Positions 1-9,097 of a stretch of DNA of 64,000 nucleotides are shown here, in pieces; within the stretch, counting starts at the first letter, position 1, and each line of letters starts with the position of its first letter. Location: contig NZ_CP130319.1 in NCBI RefSeq assembly GCF_032271945.1, positions 3,181,001 to 3,245,000 of the forward strand, read 5' to 3'. Made by a program: the position numbers and the translations under genes. Under the pieces are notes generated by a model. It saw only the letters and a list, made by a program, of their open reading frames with translations, was not told the DNA's origin and did not search any database. The DNA comes from Paenibacillus sp. MBLB1832 (GTDB lineage: Bacteria > Bacillota > Bacilli > Paenibacillales > NBRC-103111).

Positions 1-344
1 GAGAAAACGATAGCATCCGAGGCTAGACCTGCTGTACAATCAATAACGCTGTCACCTGGAGCTGCCCCAGAGGACGCAATTAATCCATCCGACTCTCCCC
101 GCTGCATCCGTTTGACTCGGACAAGTGCCATGCTAGGATGGAAAAAAGTTGCTGGATAGTCTTCTTCATAGTACCTGATCTCTTCTCTCGTCACAAGCAG
201 AACGGTCGCATCTTCATAATTTCTCCTAATATGTTCCAAAGAATACTTCTTCCTGGGCACGATTCTTCCGCCATACAGGGCAGCTAGTCGTGCAGCTTCT
301 GCCACCAACTCGGCAGAAGGATTATACGATGTTGTTACTAACAC
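1..344 (-). CDS. Class I SAM-dependent methyltransferase, N-terminal part (cut by window edge)
   Basis: The first 115 codons are visible; the gene runs off the window at position 1. I translated it by hand from a GTG at 342-344, the first possible start after an in-frame TGA. It begins 4 bases past the mutL stop, so it is probably co-transcribed and coupled with mutL. Residues 100-115 read VIDCTAGLASDAIVFS, which fits motif I of the SAM-binding Rossmann fold in the RsmJ/YhiQ-like (SAM_MT) methyltransferases. Methyltransferase genes of this type are common downstream of mutL in Paenibacillus-like genomes. The substrate cannot be told from this fragment; 16S rRNA methylation is only a family-based guess. 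No clear Shine-Dalgarno is visible before the GTG. Confidence 0.75.
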   Translation of the reverse strand, partial: MLVTTSYNPSAELVAEAARLAALYGGRIVPRKKYSLEHIRRNYEDATVLLVTREEIRYYEEDYPATFFHPSMALVRVKRMQRGESDGLIASSGAAPGDSVIDCTAGLASDAIVF

Positions 345-348
345 AGGG

Positions 349-2342
349 CTACATCACTCGCTTAAACATTTTTTCTAGCTCATAGGTCGTAAAACTGACA
401 ACGATCGGACGTCCATGCGGACATGTATATGGATTTCGACATCCAGCAAGCCGATCAATCAGCGTTTCCATTTCGAGTCTGCTCAAACTTTGATTCGCTT
501 TGATGGAAGCTTTGCATGAGCACATGATGGAAGCTTTCTCACGCAGCTTTGAGATATCGAGTGTTTTGCGATCGGAAATCATCAGCTCGCACATTTCTTC
601 AACGATCGCTTTCTCTTCTCCTGCTGGGAACCAATGCGGGTGAGCCCGAACGAGGAAGGTGTTGCCGCCGAAGGCTTCCATGTAGACACCAACCTGTTCG
701 AAAAGCGCCAGCTTATCTGTAATCACACCCGCTTCCGAAGGGGTAAATTCCAACGTAATCGGCACAAGCAATTCTTGGCTCGCCTCAGCAGGATTGCCAA
801 AACGTTCATAAAAATATTCATAGTGAATACGTTCATGCGCCGCATGTTGATCGATCAAATATAAGCCCAATTCATTTTGTGCAATGACATACGTACCATG
901 CATTTGACCAATGGGATCCAAGCTCGGAAAGGACGGCAGCTTCGGCGCACTTCCCTCTTCATTCGAGGGCATCACATCCATGAAAGCTTCATTCGTTCGA
1001 CGCTGTTGCTGAATGGATACTTGACGATTCGGCGCATCGATTGTAGGCGTGTAGCTAGGCGAAGTTGGCCGTGCGCTACCTTGAGTTGGCGACGGCATCG
1101 GTGTCCGAGCGGGTTCCCGATACTCTGGGGCTCGCTCTTTGATATGGGAAGACCACTCAGCATTTAATTTCATCTGGGTACTTTTCACTTTATCCGTTTT
1201 ATCTTCCTGGTGATCCTTATAAAATTCAGCTTCCAGCTCGCCGCCGCGATTCTCTTTGCGCGGAGCTGGCGTTTCAACCGTACGTGAGAGTTCCATTTGC
1301 TCTTGCACGTAGGCGCCCTTGGGCTCAGACGGCTTGATTCCCTGCGGAATCAGCACTTGTCTGCCAAAAAGCCGTTTTACCTCGGCTTCAATCAACGCCG
1401 TTAACTCCGCTTCCTTACTGAAGCGGACTTCGAGCTTGGATGGATGGACGTTCACATCCACCAAGGACGGATCCATCCCGATGTGCAACGCTGCAACGGG
1501 ATAGCGGTTGATTGGCAGCAGGGTGTGATATCCCTGCAGCAAGGCTTGGTTCAGCGCGAAGTTACGCACGTATCGACCATTCACAATGGTCGAGATACCG
1601 CCGCGGTTCGCGCGGGTCATTTCGGGCTTCGCCACGAAGCCCGAGATGGTGTAATCCAAGCTTTCCACTTGGAGTGGAAGCATTTGTTTGGCAATCGCGG
1701 TGCCATAGATGCCCGCGATGACTTGTAAGAGGTCGCCGTTGCCCAATGTTTGGAGCAGCGTGTTGCCGTTATGTTTTAACGTAAAGCCAATGCCGGGATG
1801 AGCTAGCGCAAGACGATACATATAATCTGAAATATGACCGAGCTCGGTCTGGATCGTTTTCATATATTTTAATCGAGCTGGCGTATTATAAAATAAATCT
1901 CTGACTGTCACCTCTGTACCGCGTGAGGCCGCCGTTTCCTCCACACCCCGAATCGTACCGCCTTCGATGGAGATTTTACGCGCAAGACCATCGTTCGTGG
2001 AACTCGTTACACAGTCCAAACGGGAGACGGACGCGATACTCGGCAGTGCCTCCCCCGAAAACCAAGGGTACTGATAGAAAAGAGGTCTTTGCTGGTCGCA
2101 ATTTTACTCGTGGCATGACGCTGAAAAGCAAGTTCACAATCCTCGATTGCCATCCCTGAGCCGTTATCGAGCACACGAATCAAGGCTAAGCCGCCTTCTT
2201 CAATGGTTACGTCAATTCGGGTGCTGCCCGCATCGACGGAGTTCTCCACCAGCTCTTTCACGACTGATGAAGGCCGCTCCACCACTTCACCTGCTGCAAT
2301 TTGGTTCGCAATATGCTCGCTTAAGAGCTGAATTTTGCCCAT
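349..2342 (-). pseudogene. mutL: DNA mismatch repair protein MutL, interrupted by a one-base frameshift
   Basis: MutL couples mismatch recognition by MutS to strand incision. The first frame (2342 down to 2007) encodes residues 1-97 of the GHKL ATPase: E30 and N34 in [11 protein letters not shown], then DNGSGM and GFRG. The frame then shifts, and the rest is read in the frame 2019 to 349. The intact protein would be about 664 residues, normal for the family. The C-terminal part has the endonuclease motif DQHAAHERIHYE (DQHAx2Ex4E), a CSCKASIKA segment and CPHGRP, so this is the endonuclease-type MutL of Gram-positives. Adding one G to the G5 run (plus-strand C5 at 2052-2056) restores the conserved GFRGEALPSI motif. 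The start lies 4 bases past the stop of the S41 peptidase. It may be a true null allele (mutator) or a sequencing error. Confidence 0.9.
2052..2056 (-). other. mutL: Frameshift site in mutL: five-base homopolymer, expected length six
   Basis: The plus strand has CCCCC here (GGGGG on the coding strand) inside codons for the GHKL motif GFRG/EAL. With five Gs the frame runs to a TAA 17 codons after Gly97. With six Gs it reads through into the 556-codon remainder of MutL with all family motifs. This is the only disruption seen in the gene. Confidence 0.85.
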
Positions 2343-2346
2343 TGAA

Positions 2347-3786
2347 CTAGTTCCCCTTTGTAGCCTGAATGCTTGCCATATCGCCTTGAGATGTCACGTG
2401 TAACTGCGGGAAATAGGAGGCAAACAGATCAAGATTGATATAGCTAGTCCCATAATCAATGATGAGTTTCCCTTTTTCAACTGGAAATTCCTTCGCACCG
2501 TTCGCATCCGTTATGACAACAGAGTGATTCGTGTCGTTCCACGTGATTTTCGCATCAATAAGCGCCGCTAAACCACGCGTTGAAACGTACCATTGCCCAT
2601 CTTCCCGGAAGCTTCCAAAACCGAATCCCAAATCAACGCCGTTAAACGTCGCGCCGTGTTTAGTTAAGTTCACGCGAATATCCGCGATCCCTGTCTCATG
2701 CAGGGCAGCAATAAATTGCGCAGAAGGTCCATCCACTTTGAGATCAGGTGTGATCCCAACTTTATTCACTTTACGCTTATTCGGGGTCAAGTACTCCTCG
2801 ACCGTCAATTTCAGTGAATTATTCTTATCTAGGGGGAGAATCTGCTGCACACTGCCTTTACCAAAGGTCTGCATGCCGATCACTTTTGCTACATTATAGT
2901 CTTGCAGCGCACCCGACAACACTTCCGAAGCACTTGCGCTATTCTCATTCGCTAAAATATAGACAGGAACATCAACGGTAGTCCCGCCAGTGATGAGTAC
3001 AGGATCATCGACGCCATTGCGATCACGCGTATGAATAAGTGTGCCTTCCTTAACAAAATGCTTCGCGATATTAAGAGCTGTATCCACCAACCCGCCTGGG
3101 TTATTACGCACATCCAAGATCAATGATTTCAGCCCTTTCGCTTGCAGAGCTTTCAGCTGTTTATCGAAATCTTCGTCGGCATCACTGGAGAAATCGGTAA
3201 TTTGGATATACCCGACCCCATTTGTGAGCGAGCTGCTGTACACTTCTGGAACATTGACGCCACGACGTGTAATTTCGAAGGTCATTTCCTGTGTGCCGCG
3301 CAGAATGGTTACTTTCACTTTCGTGCCTTCTTTACCGACAATCTTGTTCCTCACCTCATCAATCGAAGTGACGGAAGCTGGAACGCCGTCAATGGCACGT
3401 ACGTAATCATCTTTCTTAAGTCCCGCGATTTCCGCAGGAGATCCCGCAAAAATTTCAGTGAGATACACACCTTGGTCATCAATCCCGATGCGAGCACCCA
3501 TCCCGACAAAGCTATTCTCCAGCGAATTGGAAAATTGACCATAATCCTCTTGGCTGAAAAATACCGTATACGGATCTTTGAGCCCCTTGATCATTTGTTC
3601 AATGCTCTGATTCGCGAGTGACTCTTCCGTTACGCCGCTCACATGATAATTTCCAATGAGTTCTCGAACCTGTTGGGTAACGCTATCTTCTTGCGCCATT
3701 GCTGCTGTTGGCATCATCGCCAGCATTGCCGACACAAGCGCTATGGAAGCCTTGAGGGCTTTTATTTTGATTCGAGTTCCAAACAT
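2347..3786 (-). CDS. S41 family carboxyl-terminal processing peptidase with PDZ and stalk domains
   Basis: A 479-residue secreted serine protease of the CtpA/CtpB family. A signal peptide covers residues 1-31 (cleavage after AMA), a PDZ domain about 90-175, and the S41 catalytic domain about 185-350. S285 in ENSASASE and K310 in FGKGSVQ are 25 residues apart, as in the Ser-Lys dyad of B. subtilis CtpB. Residues 380-479 resemble a copper amine oxidase N-terminal-like stalk domain ([19 protein letters not shown]), which in Paenibacillus secreted proteins probably serves wall association. The start follows AAGGAGATCACAT. The gene sits between mutS and mutL, 4 bases from mutL. That is unusual, because the two are normally adjacent. 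Its role may be cell-wall or sporulation processing; the substrate is unknown. Confidence 0.9.
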   Translation of the reverse strand: MFGTRIKIKALKASIALVSAMLAMMPTAAMAQEDSVTQQVRELIGNYHVSGVTEESLANQSIEQMIKGLKDPYTVFFSQEDYGQFSNSLENSFVGMGARIGIDDQGVYLTEIFAGSPAEIAGLKKDDYVRAIDGVPASVTSIDEVRNKIVGKEGTKVKVTILRGTQEMTFEITRRGVNVPEVYSSSLTNGVGYIQITDFSSDADEDFDKQLKALQAKGLKSLILDVRNNPGGLVDTALNIAKHFVKEGTLIHTRDRNGVDDPVLITGGTTVDVPVYILANENSASASEVLSGALQDYNVAKVIGMQTFGKGSVQQILPLDKNNSLKLTVEEYLTPNKRKVNKVGITPDLKVDGPSAQFIAALHETGIADIRVNLTKHGATFNGVDLGFGFGSFREDGQWYVSTRGLAALIDAKITWNDTNHSVVITDANGAKEFPVEKGKLIIDYGTSYINLDLFASYFPQLHVTSQGDMASIQATKGN

Positions 3787-3841
3787 ATGTGATCTCCTTT
3801 GTGGTGAGAAATAGTTGAAAAAAGGGAATTATCGCTTCACG

Positions 3842-6460
3842 CTATTGCAGTTTTTGCTTCCACTCGTAAACGAGATTAAGCGCCTGCAGCGGCGTCATAT
3901 TAATTAAATCGATGCCCTTCAACTGGTCAAGTACCAGTTGCGATTTGCCGTCGACTTTCTTCTTGACGGCAACTTCGGCTGGGCTATCCTCTTCGAAGAG
4001 GGATAGCTGGCGAATTGGCGTAGCCGCAGTCTCCGCAATAATTGCGGGTTTGGCGGCCTGTGGAACAGCCGCCTTCTCAAACCCATTCAGCAGTGTATAC
4101 GAACGCTGAATGATGGCTTCGGGCAGCCCTGCGATCTCGGCACAGTAGATGCCGTAGCTCGTACTCGCTGCCCCTGGAATCAGCTTGCGCAGGAAGGTAA
4201 CCTGCCTGCCGCTTTCTTTCACAGCCATGCAGTAGTTGCGCAGATGGGCAAGGCTCTCTTCTAGATGCGCGAGCTCATGGAAATGCGTGGATACGAGCGT
4301 CTTGCAGCCTATCCGATCGTGTAGGAACTCGATGACGGCTTGCGCGATCGCCATCCCTTCACCCGTCGAGGTTCCGCGACCCAGCTCATCAATGATGACA
4401 AGGCTTCGACTGGTCGCCTTCTCAGTCATGATCTGGATATCCATCATCTCGACCATGAATGTGCTTTGCCCGCCGATGAGGTCATCGGCCGCGCCGATCC
4501 GCGTGAAGATCCGGTCTGTGACTGGGATACGCGCGGAACTCGCGGGCACGAAGCAGCCGATCTGCGCCATGAGGCAGATCACGGCGACTTGCCGCATATA
4601 TGTACTCTTACCGGCCATATTCGGCCCGGTAATGAGCAGGATGCGGCCATTTTCTTGACTGAGGTTCGTCTCATTCGCAATGAACGAGCCGTCTTGAATG
4701 ACAGCCTCCACGACGGGATGTCGGCCGTCTTCGATATGAAGATCGAAGCCTGTTCCGACTTCTGGCTTGCGGAAATGCTGCGCCGCGCTGACGGTCGCCA
4801 GCGATTGGTACACATCGGCGGTGGCAATGACCTCCGCTAGCTTCTGTAATCTGGAAATATGCTGTGAAATACGGTCGCGAAGCTCCGTAAACAGCTCATA
4901 TTCCAGGTCGATCATTTTATCTTGCGCTTCCAGAATGAGCGCTTCTTTTTCTTTGAGCTCTGGCGTGACATATCGCTCGGCATTCGCGAGCGTTTGTTTG
5001 CGCTCATAGCGGCCTTCTTGAAGAGCCGACATGTTCGCCTTGGTGACCTCGATAAAATAACCGAATACCTTGTTGTAGCCGATTTTGAGCGACTTAATGC
5101 CCGTCGCTTCGCGCTCTTGACGCTCCAACTCCGCAATCCATTGCTTCCCATTCTTGCTCGCTTCGCGCAGTTGATCCAGATAAGGCTGATAGCCCTCTCG
5201 GATCATCCCCCCGTCGCGAATGGAGACTGGGGGCTCGTCCTCGATCGCGTTCGCAATCCAGGACATGACATCATCACAGACATCCATATTCGCGACGAGC
5301 TTCTTAAGTGTCTCCGAGCCTGAGTTTGCACAAAGCTGCTGGAGCATCGGAACTTGTTGCAACGAATGCTTCAACGCGATCATATCGCGTGCATTGGCGT
5401 TGCCGTAGGAAATACGAGCAACCAACCGCTCCAAGTCGTATACTTCTTTCAACGCAAGTTTGACATCTTCTCGTACGATGAGCTGGTTATAGAGCAGATT
5501 GACCGCTTCCAAACGCTCTTCAATGCGTGAAACGTTCATAAGCGGTTTCTCAATCCAGCGGCGCAGCATGCGCGCGCCCATGGCGGTAACGGTTTTGTCC
5601 AGTAGCCACAACAAGGATCCTTTTTTCGCACGTTCTCGAACGGTCTCAACGAGCTCCAAGTTGCGACGCGTGAATGGATCCATCGTCATGAACTGATCTG
5701 GCTCATAGATGCGAATATGCTTCACATGGGTGAGTGCTCGTTTTTGCGTTTCTTTTAAATAGGCCAGCAGCAGGGCTACGCCTTGTCGTGATAGGTCGGA
5801 CAGCGATGACAAAGCTTCATCCTCTGCAAAATGCTCATCCAACAGCCCCTCGTCCGCTTGTGTCCATTCCGTGAGTACCATGTTACGTCCCCATGCCGCG
5901 CCTGTTTCACGGATCGTAGTTAGCAGAGATTCACTAGTAATGATTTCAGATGGGTTGTAGACGTTCAGCTCATCCAGCACGAGCTCCCAAGAAGGCGGCA
6001 GCTGTGTCGCGTAAAGTTCACCTGTTGAAATGTCGCAGGCTGTAAAAGCGTATCCCTGATCCTGCCCCACCAAGGAAACGATGTAGTTATTACTTGAATC
6101 ACCTAGAAGTTTGCTGTCCATGACTGTTCCAGGGGTTACAATCCGCACAATCTCACGGCGAACAACGCCCTTCGCTTCAGCTGGATCTTCCACTTGCTCG
6201 CAAATGGCGACTTTGTACCCTTTCTCGATGAGACGGGACATATAATTTTCTGCCGCATGATGAGGCACGCCACACATCGGTATTTTCTCTGCGCCTCCGC
6301 CCTCGCGGCCTGTTAACGTAATCTCTAACTCTCTCGAAGCGTTGATTGCATCATCAAAAAACATTTCATAGAAATCGCCCAGACGAAAAAATAAAAAAGC
6401 ATCCGGGACCTGCGCCTTCACGGCCAAGTATTGCTGAATCATCGGCGTATATGTGGCCAC
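3842..6460 (-). CDS. mutS: DNA mismatch repair protein MutS
   Basis: MutS binds mismatches and small loops as a clamp-forming dimer and recruits MutL. The 872-residue length is typical. The N-terminal recognition motif F-x-E is F30/E32 in RLGDFYEMF. The connector, lever and clamp regions follow, and the C-terminal ABC ATPase has Walker A GPNMAGKST and Walker B VIIDELGRGTS, with STHFHELAHL after it. The C-terminus ends with the short tail typical of MutS1 (LQALNLVYEWKQKL). The start is GTG with GGAGGA nine bases upstream (GGAGGAAATGTAAGTG). The gene is intact, unlike mutL downstream. It is likely transcribed from the candidate promoter near 6531 and continues into the S41 peptidase and mutL. 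Confidence 0.98.
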   Translation of the reverse strand: MATYTPMIQQYLAVKAQVPDAFLFFRLGDFYEMFFDDAINASRELEITLTGREGGGAEKIPMCGVPHHAAENYMSRLIEKGYKVAICEQVEDPAEAKGVVRREIVRIVTPGTVMDSKLLGDSSNNYIVSLVGQDQGYAFTACDISTGELYATQLPPSWELVLDELNVYNPSEIITSESLLTTIRETGAAWGRNMVLTEWTQADEGLLDEHFAEDEALSSLSDLSRQGVALLLAYLKETQKRALTHVKHIRIYEPDQFMTMDPFTRRNLELVETVRERAKKGSLLWLLDKTVTAMGARMLRRWIEKPLMNVSRIEERLEAVNLLYNQLIVREDVKLALKEVYDLERLVARISYGNANARDMIALKHSLQQVPMLQQLCANSGSETLKKLVANMDVCDDVMSWIANAIEDEPPVSIRDGGMIREGYQPYLDQLREASKNGKQWIAELERQEREATGIKSLKIGYNKVFGYFIEVTKANMSALQEGRYERKQTLANAERYVTPELKEKEALILEAQDKMIDLEYELFTELRDRISQHISRLQKLAEVIATADVYQSLATVSAAQHFRKPEVGTGFDLHIEDGRHPVVEAVIQDGSFIANETNLSQENGRILLITGPNMAGKSTYMRQVAVICLMAQIGCFVPASSARIPVTDRIFTRIGAADDLIGGQSTFMVEMMDIQIMTEKATSRSLVIIDELGRGTSTGEGMAIAQAVIEFLHDRIGCKTLVSTHFHELAHLEESLAHLRNYCMAVKESGRQVTFLRKLIPGAASTSYGIYCAEIAGLPEAIIQRSYTLLNGFEKAAVPQAAKPAIIAETAATPIRQLSLFEEDSPAEVAVKKKVDGKSQLVLDQLKGIDLINMTPLQALNLVYEWKQKLQ

Positions 6461-6488
6461 TTACATTTCCTCCAACCTCATATTTCAC

Positions 6489-6536
6489 GTGTTCGAACAC
6501 ACGCTAATTCTAGTACTCTATAGATACTCTATTATA
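6489..6536 (-). promoter_or_regulatory. Candidate mutS promoter -10 box and leader palindrome
   Basis: On the minus strand a perfect TATAAT lies at 6531-6536, about 70 bases upstream of the mutS GTG, but the -35 region is weak (TAGCAT at 17 bp). Downstream of it, in the presumed 5' leader, is a perfect 12-bp palindrome GTGTTCGAACAC (6489-6500). The palindrome only partly resembles the Bacillus LexA box, so no regulator is assigned. Confidence 0.35.
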
Positions 6537-6620
6537 ATGTAGTAGAGAGCGTAATGCTAGATAACTTCACGTTGTGGCATGTCTGCCAAGTTCAGGGATG
6601 TTGAGATTGGGGATGGGTTC

Positions 6621-6763
6621 GCTGCTGAGACGCCTATTTTGGGAGGCTCGTCGCAGGTGGGGGCGCGAAGTGATGCTGAGACTCCCGTTTCGGGAGGCTC
6701 AGCTGGAAGTTTGGCTGCTTTGTGCGATTTTCGCTGCTGAGACGCCCATTTTGGGAGGCTCGG
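6621..6763. repeat. Three copies of a ~30-bp hairpin-forming intergenic repeat
   Basis: The 318-bp gap between mutS and the amidoligase gene contains three similar units at 6621-6650, 6672-6701 and 6732-6761. The shared pattern is TGCTGAGAC, then an inner stem, then GGGAGGCTC. The middle copy forms a perfect hairpin (CTCCCG, TTT, CGGGAG) flanked by GAG/CTC. The other two form the same fold with one internal mismatch (for example CGCCCA, TTT, TGGGAG). All units have the same orientation, and the intervening 20-30 bp is unrelated. It looks like a short non-coding REP-like element. No coding function is seen. Confidence 0.7.
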
Positions 6764-6778
6764 CACATCAGCACGAAC

Positions 6779-8233
6779 TCAGGTATGGACCACCAAAGGT
6801 TCCACCTTTGTCATTCTCCATGCAATGCGGATATCCACTGTTTCCTTCCAAGATGTCATGGAGAGGAGCTGGGACTTCAGACGGTCGAGCACGTTCTGAT
6901 GGAGCTCATACCCTCTGAGCTGCTCCAAATCCCGCCACAAACTGTGGACGATGCTCAGCAATTTGTGTTTTTCGCCGCGGTAATAAGCCGCTTGTACATC
7001 GTGCTCTTGCAGCGGCTGCCTCGGCAAACGCCAATAGTTGTTCACAATCAGCGAAGCTAATGTAAATACTCCTTCGGTCAACTCTGGTGTAGCTATCCAA
7101 CTTGGCAATGTGCGGTATTCGAAGCCGCCATGCGATTTCTTGCGGTAATCGCCTAAGAAGCCGTATCTCGGGCGGCGGTCGCACGTCGAGAGATCCTCAA
7201 TCAGGATGAGCGGCAAGGCTAGATACGTATCCAGCGCGCGCAACAGATGCGAATTCAGCCAGCATCTGCTGAAATGCAGATGTCCGCCAAGCGGATAGCC
7301 GCGCACAGGCATGCCGCCTGCGAGCCACGCCAGGCTCGCGTCGCTGATTTTTCGCGCGGCGAGCCCCATCGTGACGCGCAGGTTCCGCATCAACTGCAGC
7401 GGCTCTACGGCTGGCTGCGGCCGCAGCTCCGCCAGCGGCAAAATCACCCGATGGCCGCTGAGTACGATGGCGTCGCAGCCAACGGCGCCATCCCGCGTTA
7501 GGAAGCGGTCGGCGAAGACGACCTTGCCCTGCGGGTTCACCAGCAGGAACTCTGGATCGCAGCCGAGCATCGCATGCTCTTGGCGGCCCAGCTCTTTCTC
7601 AAGCGATTGATCATAGAGATCGATCGCTTGTGCGAAGAGTTGGATGAGCCTATTATTGAGCCTCGGAACAGGCTCAACATCCAGTACGAGCGTATGCCCC
7701 GCTCGTGTGATTCCAATCGTGACAAGGCCATAATCCAACCCTAAAGCGTAAATCGCTTTCACAGCTTCGCGGCTCGCCCTCCGCACATGAAAGCTCATCT
7801 GGGACGGCTGAACTTCGGCATAAGCCGCCGTTCCCTGCAGTTGCCGCTGCTGCTGTAGGGATTGCTCCGTAAGCAGATGGGTCATCTTTTTCTCATAGAC
7901 AAGCAAAGTTTGCAAATGAAAGACAGCCACTTTATATTTGCGGATAAAAGTTTGAACGTCCGCTTTACCATGCGTTTTCGCTGCATGTGATGAGACTGTT
8001 TTGATACCGTGAAGAGCCAGCGTTTCCTCCCGTTTGCGGCGATTCTGGGCTAGCCGTATGGCCTTAACGGGTTGTAAACAAGGGACATTCGGAACATCGT
8101 CATGGGAAGTTCCCCAATGAATCACCCGCTGCCCTTGCCAATCCTCGGGCAAACGAGTCCCGCTTGGGATCTGGATGCGTTCGGTTAATGCTATCACCTC
8201 TTGTTCCTGTCCGTGCAGGAAGAAGGTTTCCAT
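6779..8233 (-). CDS. Putative amidoligase (COOH-NH2 ligase type) with ATP-grasp-like N-terminal region
   Basis: 484 residues. I chose the ATG at 8231-8233 because GGAGG lies eight bases upstream; a GTG five codons earlier overlaps that ribosome site. The N-terminal third has features of the YheC/YheD-type ATP-grasp neighbourhood (NRRKREETLALHGIKT; then ALGLDYGLVTIGI and LDVEPVPRL). The C-terminal part carries GCDPEFLL, VGCDAI, LAELRPQPAVEP and GGHLHFS, which fit the glutamine-synthetase-like amidoligases (COOH-NH2 ligase type 2). Such enzymes join a carboxylate to an amine using ATP. It sits between cotE and mutS, which are adjacent in Bacillus. A role in spore-coat peptide modification is therefore an inference from context; the substrate is unknown. 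Confidence 0.75.
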   Translation of the reverse strand: METFFLHGQEQEVIALTERIQIPSGTRLPEDWQGQRVIHWGTSHDDVPNVPCLQPVKAIRLAQNRRKREETLALHGIKTVSSHAAKTHGKADVQTFIRKYKVAVFHLQTLLVYEKKMTHLLTEQSLQQQRQLQGTAAYAEVQPSQMSFHVRRASREAVKAIYALGLDYGLVTIGITRAGHTLVLDVEPVPRLNNRLIQLFAQAIDLYDQSLEKELGRQEHAMLGCDPEFLLVNPQGKVVFADRFLTRDGAVGCDAIVLSGHRVILPLAELRPQPAVEPLQLMRNLRVTMGLAARKISDASLAWLAGGMPVRGYPLGGHLHFSRCWLNSHLLRALDTYLALPLILIEDLSTCDRRPRYGFLGDYRKKSHGGFEYRTLPSWIATPELTEGVFTLASLIVNNYWRLPRQPLQEHDVQAAYYRGEKHKLLSIVHSLWRDLEQLRGYELHQNVLDRLKSQLLSMTSWKETVDIRIAWRMTKVEPLVVHT

Positions 8234-8304
8234 GCAATCAGCCTCCACATTACTTTATCAACACGTAACCACTTATCCCTAAAACGCCCAAATGTGTGAA
8301 TACA

Positions 8305-8330
8305 ACAAAAAAGAGGGCAAATGCCCTCTG
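8305..8330 (-). terminator. Rho-independent terminator downstream of cotE
   Basis: Stem AGAGGGC (8312-8318) pairs with GCCCTCT (8323-8329). On the minus strand the hairpin is followed by TTTTTTGTTG. It lies about 90 bp past the cotE stop and just upstream of the amidoligase gene, so it should end cotE transcripts. Confidence 0.75.
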
Positions 8331-8374
8331 CCGAACTTCGTTCGCCCGCATACACTAGCGTATAAAGTTCCTTA

Positions 8375-8415
8375 GGAGACTTTCCGAAATCAAGTATCGA
8401 ATTTCAGAAAGCTCC
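8375..8415. repeat. Long imperfect inverted repeat just after cotE
   Basis: The arms GGAGACTTTCCGAAAT (8375-8390) and ATTTCAGAAAGCTCC (8401-8415) pair with one bulge and one mismatch around a 10-base loop. There is no T run, so it is not a classical terminator. It may stabilise the 3' end of the cotE message. Confidence 0.5.
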
Positions 8416-8416
8416 C

Positions 8417-8983
8417 TTAATCCAGTTCATCCTCGATCAGATCGGCGTCCAGATCCTCGAAATCGCCTTCGCCGCTGTCATCGAAATCCACGTGCTTGTC
8501 GTCGAAGTCATTGCAGCCGTTGGTGCAAACGACTACACAGACTTTCGTTTCGGCAACGAGTTCGACTTGATACTCACGTTCCACTCGAATACTGACGCTG
8601 TTGCCGCTCGAAGTCACGCTGGCCTCTACGCAGTTAGGCTCTTGGGTCGCAACAGCTGATACTTCGGCTGTCGTCGACTTATGTTTTTTGTCTAAGTAAC
8701 TGAGTCCGACAATTTCTACATACGATACAGTTTCTTTGGCTACGTCTGTTTTTGTGTTTCGATCGTAAGAATACCAGATGTTGATATCGTAAGTACCAAC
8801 TACCTCTACGCCCTCTCCAGAATGGACTGCCTCGAATTGGTTATTAATAATCCAAGCGCCCAAAATACTGGTTGGAGAATAAGGCGGAGTCACGGTATGA
8901 CTTACTTGAGAAAATTTGCGACCTTTACCGCAGACAGCCTTTGTAATGATCTCTCTGCACTGCAAATCTTTATCTAATGACAT
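8417..8983 (-). CDS. cotE: Outer spore coat morphogenetic protein CotE
   Basis: CotE organises the outer spore coat during sporulation. The 188-residue length matches the ~181 of B. subtilis. Recognisable family blocks include REIITKAVCGKGRKFSQ, SILGAWIINNQFEA, YDINIWYSY, NTKTDVAKETV, EPNCVEASV and EREYQVELVAETKVCV, followed by the acidic Asp/Glu-rich tail typical of CotE. I start at the ATG 8981-8983 because GGAGGAGG lies 8-10 bases before it; upstream in-frame ATGs precede that ribosome site. The order cotE upstream of mutS is conserved with Bacillus, but an amidoligase gene has been inserted between them. A sigma-E-like -10 element lies just upstream. Confidence 0.95.
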   Translation of the reverse strand: MSLDKDLQCREIITKAVCGKGRKFSQVSHTVTPPYSPTSILGAWIINNQFEAVHSGEGVEVVGTYDINIWYSYDRNTKTDVAKETVSYVEIVGLSYLDKKHKSTTAEVSAVATQEPNCVEASVTSSGNSVSIRVEREYQVELVAETKVCVVVCTNGCNDFDDKHVDFDDSGEGDFEDLDADLIEDELD

Positions 8984-9017
8984 CCTTTCAACCTCCTCCA
9001 TACAATCATTCATTACA

Positions 9018-9047
9018 ATTGTATGCAGGACAGTAGTCTAGAGTGAC
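9018..9047 (-). promoter_or_regulatory. Candidate sigma-E sporulation promoter of cotE
   Basis: The minus strand has CATACAAT (9018-9025), an exact match to the sigma-E -10 consensus CATACANT. About 14 bp upstream is TCACTCT, a partial match to the -35 element. B. subtilis cotE has a sigma-E promoter (P1). The predicted start would lie about 15 bases before the ribosome site. Confidence 0.5.
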
Positions 9048-9061
9048 AATTATTTTATATT

Positions 9062-9080
9062 ATTTTTGAGCTTCAAAAAT
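9062..9080 (-). terminator. AT-rich hairpin terminator after the ArAE-like gene
   Basis: A perfect 8-bp stem, ATTTTTGA (9062-9069) with TCAAAAAT (9073-9080) and loop GCT, starts about 18 bases past the stop codon at 9098. On the minus strand an A/T-rich tract follows. It separates this gene from the cotE promoter. Confidence 0.45.
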
Positions 9081-9097
9081 AGGGATTTCTGTCAGAG

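Noticed and set aside
6489..6502. LexA (SOS) box before mutS
   Set aside because: CGAACACACGCTAA matches only the first half of the Bacillus consensus; several second-half positions differ.
6621..6763. CRISPR-like array
   Set aside because: Only three diverged copies, each a hairpin, with irregular 20-30-bp gaps and no cas genes nearby.
8375..8415. Terminator for cotE at the long inverted repeat
   Set aside because: No T run follows; the hairpin at 8312-8329 is a much better terminator.
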